NCBI GenBank assembly: GCA_964235765.1
Contig: CAXSDH010000001.1
Span: 1 to 64,000 of the forward strand
From: JAVVHH01 sp964235765
Lineage (GTDB): Bacteria; Pseudomonadota; Alphaproteobacteria; Acetobacterales; Acetobacteraceae
DNA length: 64,000 bases
Reading direction: 5' to 3'
Shown: positions 57,725-64,000 of the stretch, piece after piece
Position numbering within the stretch: the stretch's first letter is position 1
How the letters are laid out: each line of letters starts with the position of its first letter
Notes under the pieces: model-generated
The model's input: the letters and a program-made list of their open reading frames with translations, nothing else
The model's database searches: none
Told to the model about the DNA's origin: nothing
Program-made: the position numbers and the translations under genes

Positions 57725-58651
57725 ATGGCCAAGGTCATCATCAGCTGTGCCGTCACTGGCGCCATCCACACGCCCAGCATGTCCGACGCGCTGCCGATCA
57801 CGCCGGAGCAGATCGCGCAAAGCAGCATCGAGGCGGCCGAGGCCGGCGCCGCCATCATCCACCTGCACGCCCGCGACCCCGAGACGGGCGAGCCTACGCC
57901 CGACCCGGCCGTGTTCATGCGCTTCCTGCCCACCATCAAGCAGTCCACCGACGCCGTGGTGAACATCACGACCGGCGGCGGCCTGAAGATGACGCTCGAG
58001 GAGCGGCTGGCCGCCCCCATGCAGGCCAAGCCCGAGATGTGCAGCCTCAACATGGGCTCGATGAACTTCAACATCTCCAACGCCGGCAACCGGGTGAAGA
58101 CCTGGAAGCATGCCTGGGAGAAGCCCTACCTCGACGCCACCGACAACCACATCTTTCGCAACACCTTCCGTGACATCGAAGGCATCGTGCAGCAGCTCGG
58201 CCGCGGCCACGGCACCCGCTTCGAGTTCGAGTGCTACGATATCGGCCACCTGTACAACCTGGCCTATTGCCTGGAGCGCAAGATCGTCGAGCCCCCGCTA
58301 TTCGTGCAGACCATCTTCGGCATCCTGGGCGGCATCGGCGCCGAGACCCGCAACATGGAGTTCATGAAGGAGACGGCGGACCGCCTGTTCGGCAAGGATT
58401 ACGTCTGGTCCGTGCTGGCGGCCGGGCGGCACCAGATGCCGTTCACCACCATGGCCGGGATCATGGGCGGCAACGTCCGCGTGGGCTTGGAGGACAGCCT
58501 CTACATCAGCAAGGGCAAGCTGGCCTCCTCCAATGCCGAGCAGGTCCGCAAGATCCGCCGCATCCTCGAGGAACTCAGCCTGGAGATCGCGACGCCTACC
58601 GAGGCGCGCGCGATCCTGCACTTGAAGGGCGGCGACCGGGTGGGGTTCTAG
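57725..58651 (+). CDS. BKACE (beta-keto acid cleavage enzyme, DUF849 family)
   Basis: A 308-residue TIM-barrel enzyme that condenses a beta-keto acid with acetyl-CoA and splits it to acetoacetate and a new CoA ester, as 3-keto-5-aminohexanoate cleavage enzyme does. Zinc ligands His46 and His48 are in AAIIHLHARDPETGEPTPD. The barrel continues with NITTGGGLKMTLEERLAAPM and EFECYDIGHLYNL, and the C-terminal GGNVRVGLEDSLYISKGKLA is the family's conserved end. ATG 57725 has GGAGG five bases upstream. Substrate range is broad in the family. A dipeptidase follows four bases on. Confidence 0.9.
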   Translation: MAKVIISCAVTGAIHTPSMSDALPITPEQIAQSSIEAAEAGAAIIHLHARDPETGEPTPDPAVFMRFLPTIKQSTDAVVNITTGGGLKMTLEERLAAPMQAKPEMCSLNMGSMNFNISNAGNRVKTWKHAWEKPYLDATDNHIFRNTFRDIEGIVQQLGRGHGTRFEFECYDIGHLYNLAYCLERKIVEPPLFVQTIFGILGGIGAETRNMEFMKETADRLFGKDYVWSVLAAGRHQMPFTTMAGIMGGNVRVGLEDSLYISKGKLASSNAEQVRKIRRILEELSLEIATPTEARAILHLKGGDRVGF

Positions 58652-58655
58652 CGGC

Positions 58656-59687
58656 GTGCAAGACGCGGCCCGCCTGCATGCCAGCCTGGTGACTATCGAC
58701 ACGCATATCGACATTCCCTGGCCGACCGGCCCCGACGCCTTCGCCGAGACGCCGCGCGGGCCCGGCGCGCGCCGGGTCGATCTGCCGCGGATGCGGGACG
58801 GCGGCCTCGGGGCCGGCTGCTTCGCGGCCTATGTGCCGCAGGGGCCGCGCACGCCGGAAGGCTGGCGGGCCGCCGGGGATCGTGCGCTCGCCATGCTCGA
58901 CGCCATCAACGCGATGGGACGTACCGAGAACGGCATCACCGCCCGGGTCACCCAGACCGCGGACGAGATCGAGGCCGCACGGGCCGATGGCGTACTGGCG
59001 GTGATTCCCGCCGTCGAGAACGGCCATTCCATCGGTGAGGATCTCGGCATGCTGGCGCGGTTCCGGGCCAAAGGGGCGCGCTACCTCACCCTCACCCATA
59101 ATGGCCACAACGCCTTGGCCGACAGCAGCAACCCGCGCGCCGACCTGGGGGACGGGGAGACGCTGCACGGCGGCCTGAGCGAGCTGGGCCGCGCCGCAAT
59201 CGGCGAGCTGAACCGCCTGGGCATGCTGGTCGATATCTCCCACGCCTCGCAGCACGCGGCGCTGCAGGCGGCCATGCTGTCCCGCACGCCGGTGCTGGCC
59301 ACCCATTCCTGCGTGCGGGCGCTGTGCGACGTGCCGCGCAATGTGGACGACCTGATGATGGACGCGCTGCGGGATTGCGGGGGCATGGTGAACATCACCG
59401 CGGTGCCGAGCTTCCTCAAGCTAAAGGCGAAGGCCGAGGCGGTCACGGTTGCCGACTATGTAGACCACCTGGAATATGTCGTGCGCCGGGTCGGGCTGGC
59501 CCATGCTGGCATCAGCTCGGATTTCGACGGCGGCGGCGGTTTCTCCGGCTGGCACGACGCCGCCGACAGCCTGAACCTCACGGCGGAACTGGTGCGCCGG
59601 GGCTATGGGGCGGCCGAGATCGCGGCACTTTGGGGCGGCAACTTCCTGCGCCTGCTGCGCCGCGCCGAGGAGGTCGCCGATGCCTGA
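58656..59687 (+). CDS. Membrane-dipeptidase-like metallopeptidase (M19)
   Basis: A 343-residue renal dipeptidase-type zinc enzyme, here without signal peptide or GPI-type anchor and thus probably cytoplasmic. Metal ligands: HxD in LVTIDTHIDIPWPTG, the bridging Glu in VIPAVENGHSIGED, and His in MLVDISHASQHAA and ATHSCVRALCDVP. The C-terminal GISSDFDGGGGF is conserved. The GTG start at 58656 is four bases after the BKACE stop and its end overlaps the aldo/keto reductase by eight, so these genes form one unit, perhaps degrading an amino-acid-derived keto acid. Confidence 0.9.
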   Translation: MQDAARLHASLVTIDTHIDIPWPTGPDAFAETPRGPGARRVDLPRMRDGGLGAGCFAAYVPQGPRTPEGWRAAGDRALAMLDAINAMGRTENGITARVTQTADEIEAARADGVLAVIPAVENGHSIGEDLGMLARFRAKGARYLTLTHNGHNALADSSNPRADLGDGETLHGGLSELGRAAIGELNRLGMLVDISHASQHAALQAAMLSRTPVLATHSCVRALCDVPRNVDDLMMDALRDCGGMVNITAVPSFLKLKAKAEAVTVADYVDHLEYVVRRVGLAHAGISSDFDGGGGFSGWHDAADSLNLTAELVRRGYGAAEIAALWGGNFLRLLRRAEEVADA

Positions 59688-60492
59688 GACGGCCCCGCTG
59701 AAGATGCCCCGCTTGGGCCAGGGCACTTGGCACATGGGCGAGAACGCCGCCCGGCGCGCGCAAGAGATGGCGGCGCTGCGGCTCGGGATCGAGCTGGGCA
59801 TGACCCTGATCGACACCGCAGAGATGTATGGCGACGGCGGCGCCGAGGAGGTGGTGGGCGAGGCCATCGCCGGGCGGCGCGAGCAGGTGTTCCTGGTCAG
59901 CAAGGTGTATCCCCACAACGCCGGCCGCACCGGCGTGCCGAAGGCCTGCGAGGCCAGCCTCAAGCGCCTGGGCACCGACTGCATCGATCTCTATCTGCTG
60001 CACTGGCAGGGCAGCGTCCCCATGGCTGAAACCGCGGCGGCCTTCGATGCCCTGCGGCAGGCCGGCAAAATCCGCCACTGGGGCGTCTCCAACTTCGATG
60101 CGGAGGACATGCAGGATCTGCCGCCGGGCTGCTCTGCCAACCAGGTGCTCTACAACCTGGGCTCGCGCGGCATCGAGTTCGACCTGCTGCCCTGGTGCCG
60201 GGCGCAGCGCATGCCGCTGATGGCCTACTCGCCGGTGGGCCAGGGCGGCCGGCTGCTGCGCTCCCCGGCCCTGCAGCAGGTGGCGGCGCGGCAGGGCATA
60301 ACGCCCGCGCAGGTCGCCATTGCCTGGACCCTGGCGCAGCCCGGCGTGGTCTCCATCCCGAAGGCGGCCGATCCCGGCCACGTGCGGCAGAACGCCGCCG
60401 CCGCCATCATCACGCTTTCGGCCGACGATCTCGCCACCTTGGACGAGGCGCATCCGCCGCCCCGGCGCAAGCAGCCGCTCGACATCCTGTGA
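59680..60492 (+). CDS. Aldo/keto reductase
   Basis: A 270-residue NADPH-dependent (beta/alpha)8 reductase. The catalytic tetrad is visible: Asp and Tyr in LIDTAEMYGDGGAEE, Lys in FLVSKVYPHNAG and His in YLLHWQGSVPM. The cofactor site includes SIPKAADPGHVRQN near the C-terminus. Start ATG 59680 lies within the dipeptidase gene end and has GAGGAGG upstream. Its stop overlaps the next gene by four bases (GTGA). Closest in form to the YeaE/DkgA-like group. Confidence 0.92.
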   Translation: MPETAPLKMPRLGQGTWHMGENAARRAQEMAALRLGIELGMTLIDTAEMYGDGGAEEVVGEAIAGRREQVFLVSKVYPHNAGRTGVPKACEASLKRLGTDCIDLYLLHWQGSVPMAETAAAFDALRQAGKIRHWGVSNFDAEDMQDLPPGCSANQVLYNLGSRGIEFDLLPWCRAQRMPLMAYSPVGQGGRLLRSPALQQVAARQGITPAQVAIAWTLAQPGVVSIPKAADPGHVRQNAAAAIITLSADDLATLDEAHPPPRRKQPLDIL

Positions 60493-61241
60493 CCCGGCGG
60501 CTCAAGCCGCTGATGCTTGCGGCCGTGCTGCTCGGCGGTGGGGCCGCAGATCCGTCGTGCCGGCCATGCCTGCCCCCGCTCGACCTGCTTGCCATCCTGC
60601 AGCCGCCACCCTCGGACGGCGACAAGCGCACCCTTGCCGGCCTGGCCTCGCTCCGCGCGCAACAGGCCGCCCGGACGGCAGCCGATGCGGCAGCGGCGCG
60701 GGCGGATGTGGATGAAACGGTGTTCCTGTTCGCCGACGTTCTCGGCCCCGGCTTCACGGCCCGGGCCGTGCCGCGGACGGCCGACCTGTTCGCGACCTTG
60801 GGCGAGGAGGCCAACGCGGCCCTGAACCGGGCAAAGGACGAATGGGGCCGGGCACGTCCGGCGCGGCTCGCGCCGGACCTCGCTACCTGCCTGCCGACGC
60901 CGGCGACCGCCTCCTACCCCGGCGGGCATGCGGCGCTGGCCGGGTTCTACGCCGCTTCGCTGGCCCGTATCCTTCCAGAGCGCCGCGACGTGCTGCTCGC
61001 CCGTGCCCGCCTGCGGGCCGAGCGGCGCGAGGCGTGCGGCTTGCACCACCCCGAGGACACCCAAGCCGGCTATGCCGCCGCCGCGGCGCTGGCCGGCGCG
61101 CTGGCTGCAATGCCGGTGGCGATCGCCTCTCTGGAGGCCGTCGCGGCCGAGCTGCGCCCGGCGTTGGGCCTGCCGGTCGCGCTCCCGGCGCTGCCCGTCA
61201 GCAAGCCGGGGCCGGAGTCGGAGGACTTCCGGGTGCGGTAG
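60489..61241 (+). CDS. PAP2-type class A acid phosphatase, exported
   Basis: A 250-residue phosphatase. The signal peptide MTRRLKPLMLAAVLLGGGAA begins at GTG 60489 (GTGA overlap). Motif 1 is NRAKDEWGRARPARLAPDL (K-x6-RP), motif 2 is ATASYPGGHAALAGFYA (SGH type), and motif 3 is a variant, EACGLHHPEDTQAGYAAA in place of SRxxxGxHxPSDVxAG. All catalytic residues but the motif 3 Arg-Ser pattern are clear. It would dephosphorylate organic phosphates in the periplasm. Functional link with the upstream cytoplasmic enzymes is unclear. Confidence 0.87.
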   Translation: MTRRLKPLMLAAVLLGGGAADPSCRPCLPPLDLLAILQPPPSDGDKRTLAGLASLRAQQAARTAADAAAARADVDETVFLFADVLGPGFTARAVPRTADLFATLGEEANAALNRAKDEWGRARPARLAPDLATCLPTPATASYPGGHAALAGFYAASLARILPERRDVLLARARLRAERREACGLHHPEDTQAGYAAAAALAGALAAMPVAIASLEAVAAELRPALGLPVALPALPVSKPGPESEDFRVR

Positions 61242-61247
61242 TGCAGA

Positions 61248-62273
61248 TCAGCTCCGCCAGTGCAGCACCTGCGCCTTCAGCGGGTTCACGAATCCCCGGC
61301 CCTCGGCTTGGGCCGCGAGGTACTCCCGCTTCAGCCGCAGCCACCAGCGCACTTGGGTGTCCGGGTCACCCACGAACAGCGGCGGTGGCGGCGTCGGGTT
61401 CTCCATCAGGCGCACCGCGACCGTGCGGTCCTGCCCCAGGAAGTCCCGCGCCATCCAGGCCGCGAAGGGGCGCAGCGGCGCCAGCCAGCTTGGGGTCCAG
61501 TACACGCAGTAGTGCACGTCGGTTTCGGTCGCGCTGACCGGCGTCGCGGCGGCGAGCACGCAAGCGGCGTGGCGGTCGCCCTCGATGTGCTCGATGCGGA
61601 TGCCCGGCAGTTGGATGCCGATGTCGATGTGCACGTTGCGCCCCATCAGGCGGTAGGGATTGGCGCCGTGCTGGAGGTGGTGGCGCAGCATGCGGAAGCC
61701 CATGCCGTGCGGCTCGAAACGCTTCTCCTTGAGCCGCAGCCGGGCGGCCGGGTTCTGCTTCCACCAGCGCGAGGTGTGCACGAAGGCCGGGTGGCCGGGG
61801 TCGAAGAAACCCATCGCCGCAAGGTCGGAACTGCAAGGGAAGCGCATCGTGGTGCTGACCTGCGGCGCCACGCCGTCGAAGCCGGGCACGGTGGGGATGG
61901 GGCCGGGCTCGCCGTCGCCGATGAACACCCAGATGTTGCCCTGCACCTCCTGGCACGGCCAGGTGCGGAGACGGAAGCGGGCCGGGTCGGTTTCGTCGCC
62001 GGGGGCCAGCGACGGGATTTCGGTGCAGCCGCCGTCGGTACTGCGGAACACCCAGCCGTGATAGCAGCAGCGCAAGGACTGGCCGTCGAACCCGGCATGC
62101 CGCATCGGCATGCCGCGATGCGGGCAACTGTCGGCCACCGCGAACACCGCGCCGTCGCTGCGCCGGCCGAGCAGCAGCGCCTCGCCCAGCAAGGTGACGG
62201 CCAGGGTCTTGCCACGCGGCACGCGCGCGCCGAGCACGGCCAGGTACCAGAAGCCGCGCAGCATGGTGTCCAT
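61248..62273 (-). CDS. Rieske non-heme iron oxygenase, alpha-subunit type
   Basis: A 341-residue ring-hydroxylating-type oxygenase. The Rieske [2Fe-2S] ligands are C50-x-H52 in ADSCPHRGMPM and C69-x2-H72 in LRCCYHGWVFR. The mononuclear iron site is in FFDPGHPAFVHTSRWW, matching the D-x2-H-x4-H pattern. ATG 62273 is two bases after the ApbC gene stop, so it is co-transcribed with an Fe-S cluster carrier. No reductase or ferredoxin partner is present. Relatives act on vanillate, carbazole or sterols; the substrate is not predictable. Confidence 0.9.
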   Translation of the reverse strand: MDTMLRGFWYLAVLGARVPRGKTLAVTLLGEALLLGRRSDGAVFAVADSCPHRGMPMRHAGFDGQSLRCCYHGWVFRSTDGGCTEIPSLAPGDETDPARFRLRTWPCQEVQGNIWVFIGDGEPGPIPTVPGFDGVAPQVSTTMRFPCSSDLAAMGFFDPGHPAFVHTSRWWKQNPAARLRLKEKRFEPHGMGFRMLRHHLQHGANPYRLMGRNVHIDIGIQLPGIRIEHIEGDRHAACVLAAATPVSATETDVHYCVYWTPSWLAPLRPFAAWMARDFLGQDRTVAVRLMENPTPPPPLFVGDPDTQVRWWLRLKREYLAAQAEGRGFVNPLKAQVLHWRS

Positions 62274-62275
62274 GG

Positions 62276-63376
62276 CTAATCCGAGATGATGCGGGGCCCG
62301 GCCGGGCGTGGGGCGGCGAGGCTCTCCCATACCCGGGCGGCGATGGCGGCGTAGGCGAGCGCGGCCGGGCTGCCGGGTGCCTGCGCCGTGATCGGTGTGC
62401 CGGCGTCGCTGGTTGTGCGGATGTCGAGCAGCAGGGGGATTTCGCCCAGGAACGGCACGCCCAGCGCCTCGGCCTCCCGCTGCGCGCCACCGTGGCCGAA
62501 CAGCGCTGTGGTGTGGCCGCAGTTGGGGCAGCTGAAGGTGCTCATGTTTTCGATCAGGCCGAGGACGGGCACCAGGGTTTTTTCGAACATGCGCACGCCG
62601 CGGCGAGCGTCGATCAGGGCGATGTCCTGCGGCGTGGAGACGATGACCGCGCCGCTGAGGCTAACGCGCTGCGCCATGGTCAACTGCGCGTCGCCGGTGC
62701 CGGGCGGCATGTCGACGATCAGCACGTCCAGCTCGCCCCAGGCCACCTGGCCCATCATCTGTTCGAGCGCGCTCATCACCATCGGGCCACGCCAGATCAT
62801 GGCGGTGTCCTGGTCCACCAGCAGGCCGATCGACATGGCTTGCAGCCCCCAGGCGCGGACCGGCACCATGCGGCCGTCCTCCAGTTCCGGCTTACCGGCG
62901 ATGCCCAGCATGCGCGGCAGGCTGGGGCCGTACACGTCGGCGTCGAGCAAGCCGACGCGGTGGCCCGCCTGGGCCAGGGCAACCGCGAGGTTGACCGCCG
63001 TGGTCGACTTGCCGACGCCGCCTTTTCCGGAGGCGACGGCCACGATGTGGCGCACGCCGGGCAGCAGCGCGGGCTTGGCGGCCGGCGCCGGCGCCGGCTG
63101 ACGGGTTGGTTGAGGGGCTTCCTGGGGGCGATGCGCGGTCAATACGGCGGTGGCGTTGGTCACGCCGGGTTGCCGGCCGAGCAGCACCTCGGCCTCGCGG
63201 CGGACGGCCTCCATGGCCGGCGCCTGCGCGCGGTCGGTGAGGAGTGCGACATGCACGAGCGAGCCTCGGGATTCAAGGCTGTCGACGAGGCCGGCCGCGA
63301 CAATGTCCTGCCCGGACCGCGGATCCAGCACCGCTCGCAGCGCGCTCCTCAGCTGGTCGATGGTCGGCGCCTTCAT
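62276..63376 (-). CDS. apbC: Mrp/ApbC-family Fe-S cluster carrier ATPase
   Basis: A 366-residue P-loop ATPase that transfers [4Fe-4S] clusters to apoproteins. An N-terminal DUF59/MIP18-like domain (IDQLRSALRAVLDP, about residues 1-85) is followed by a Pro/Ala linker and the ATPase with deviant Walker A VASGKGGVGKSTTAVNLAVA. The cluster-binding CxxC is in STFSCPNCGHTTALFG. The pairing with a Rieske oxygenase is consistent with a client Fe-S protein. Start ATG 63376. Confidence 0.93.
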   Translation of the reverse strand: MKAPTIDQLRSALRAVLDPRSGQDIVAAGLVDSLESRGSLVHVALLTDRAQAPAMEAVRREAEVLLGRQPGVTNATAVLTAHRPQEAPQPTRQPAPAPAAKPALLPGVRHIVAVASGKGGVGKSTTAVNLAVALAQAGHRVGLLDADVYGPSLPRMLGIAGKPELEDGRMVPVRAWGLQAMSIGLLVDQDTAMIWRGPMVMSALEQMMGQVAWGELDVLIVDMPPGTGDAQLTMAQRVSLSGAVIVSTPQDIALIDARRGVRMFEKTLVPVLGLIENMSTFSCPNCGHTTALFGHGGAQREAEALGVPFLGEIPLLLDIRTTSDAGTPITAQAPGSPAALAYAAIAARVWESLAAPRPAGPRIISD

Positions 63377-63489
63377 CGGTTGTAAACCCTTCGCTTGTAA
63401 ACCAGGACCGCGCGGTCAATATGCACGCGACCGTGAGGCGCCATATGGCCCACCGGGGTTCACCTGCCAACAGGAGCGCTTAGGTCCGA

Positions 63490-64000
63490 ATGTCTTGGAA
63501 CAATGGCGGCAACGGCGGGGGCCCCTGGGGCAACCCGGGCGGCAACCCGCCCCCGGGCGGGCCGAAAGGGTCGGACCGCGGTCCGGATCGTGGGCCATGG
63601 GGCGGGCGCAAACCGGGCGGCCCCAACGGGCCCGGCCTGCCCGACCTCGATGAGGTGATCGCCCGCATGCAGGCGCAGGCGCGCCGATTCGTGCCCGGCG
63701 GCCCCGGCGGGTTCCGCAGCAATGGCCGGCTACTGGCATTGATCGGCCTGGTCGGCGCGGCCATCTGGCTGGCCAGCGGCTTCTACCGCGTGCAGCCCGA
63801 CCAGCAAGGCGTCGTGCTGCGCTTCGGCGCGTTCCACGGCTATACCTACCCCGGCCTGCGCTATCACATCCCCTGGCCGGTGGAGCAGGCGCTGACGCCG
63901 GCCGTCACCCGAATCAACCGGATCGAGGTCGGCGTCCGCAACGGCGCGGACCGCAGCTTGGGCACGCGCTCGCGTGAGGAAAGCTCGGCTCGCGAGGTGC
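63490..64000 (+). CDS. hflK: HflK (SPFH-domain regulator of FtsH), 3' end beyond the window
   Basis: Only the first 170 codons are visible. The N-terminus MSWNNGGNGGGPWGNPGGNP is the Gly/Pro/Asn-rich leader of HflK. A single membrane helix follows near residues 78-95 (LLALIGLVGAAIWLASGF), then the SPFH domain begins with RVQPDQQGVVLRFGAFHGYT and YHIPWPVEQALTP. HflK with HflC forms a membrane cage around FtsH protease; hflC is expected just outside the window. ATG 63490 is 113 bases from the divergent apbC start. The gene runs off the right edge. Confidence 0.9.
   Translation, partial: MSWNNGGNGGGPWGNPGGNPPPGGPKGSDRGPDRGPWGGRKPGGPNGPGLPDLDEVIARMQAQARRFVPGGPGGFRSNGRLLALIGLVGAAIWLASGFYRVQPDQQGVVLRFGAFHGYTYPGLRYHIPWPVEQALTPAVTRINRIEVGVRNGADRSLGTRSREESSAREV

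Noticed and set aside
1..64000. CRISPR arrays, insertion sequences, prophage or integrase genes, rRNA genes
   Set aside because: No regularly spaced repeats, transposase or integrase motifs, or rRNA sequence were seen on either strand.

Overview
The window looks like chromosome from a very GC-rich alphaproteobacterium, most plausibly of the Acetobacteraceae/Rhodospirillales type. This rests on the consistent high-GC codon use, PaoABC-like molybdenum enzymes, an SPOR lytic transglycosylase, an hflK gene with a Gly/Pro-rich leader, BKACE and CoA-linked catabolic genes, and many GTG/TTG starts. The genus is not established. Two runs of exactly 100 N (4401-4500 and 19778-19877) show a draft assembly joined by scaffolding. 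No gene-free stretch exceeds about 300 bases except the 14434-14961 interval, which holds a split tRNA gene.

Layout. 143-2273: three genes of uncertain role, led by a papain/C39-like cysteine peptidase. 2472-5923: an APC-type permease and a ClC channel, interrupted by the first gap. 5955-10521: a TetR repressor divergent from a three-subunit molybdenum aldehyde/xanthine-type dehydrogenase, with a palindrome in the promoter spacer. 10570-14433: an aconitase/IPM-dehydratase-like pair, then an extradiol dioxygenase and a shikimate/quinate dehydrogenase, all on the minus strand. 14527-14820: a tRNA-Leu(CAA) gene split by a 207-nt group I intron. 14962-16898: a URC1-like GTP cyclohydrolase II homologue coupled to uracil phosphoribosyltransferase, pointing to uracil catabolism. 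16910-19938: two paralogous lipoproteins, a MaoC hydratase and a MATE exporter. 20060-23706: glycogen debranching enzyme, a ROK-type protein whose motif order is circularly permuted, and a small hypothetical. 23747-30384: nitronate monooxygenase, a DUF1028 protein, two lytic transglycosylases, a PEP-CTERM protein and a Wzm/Wzt-like polysaccharide exporter.

30478-35443 is a tightly overlapped catabolic operon: DUF35 protein, thiolase-like protein, ADP-forming acyl-CoA synthetase and a two-subunit CoA transferase. It is followed by a carbonic anhydrase, a Tat-exported sugar-type binding protein, a phytanoyl-CoA-dioxygenase-like protein and a gluconokinase/RpiA/ROK/histidine-phosphatase run. 41031-49982 (minus) is a compact glycan-type locus: heptosyltransferase-like protein, two CgeB-like glycosyltransferases, nucleotidyltransferase, methyltransferase, clan GH-A-like hydrolase, PIG-L deacetylase, GT4 glycosyltransferase and two GNAT proteins. 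Most neighbours overlap by 4 bases. 50048-61241 carries NhaA, an AtzG/AtzE-like amidase pair, an RND efflux pair whose adaptor is fused in frame to a TetR repressor, and a BKACE/dipeptidase/aldo-keto reductase/acid phosphatase string. The right edge has a Rieske oxygenase next to an ApbC Fe-S carrier, and the start of hflK.

The strongest items for a second look are the group I intron in tRNA-Leu(CAA), the TetR-adaptor fusion, the permuted ROK protein, the cysteine-less thiolase plus DUF35 pair, the glycan locus, and the proof from reading frame that the second gap is an assembly artefact. All identifications come from reading motifs by eye, without database searches.
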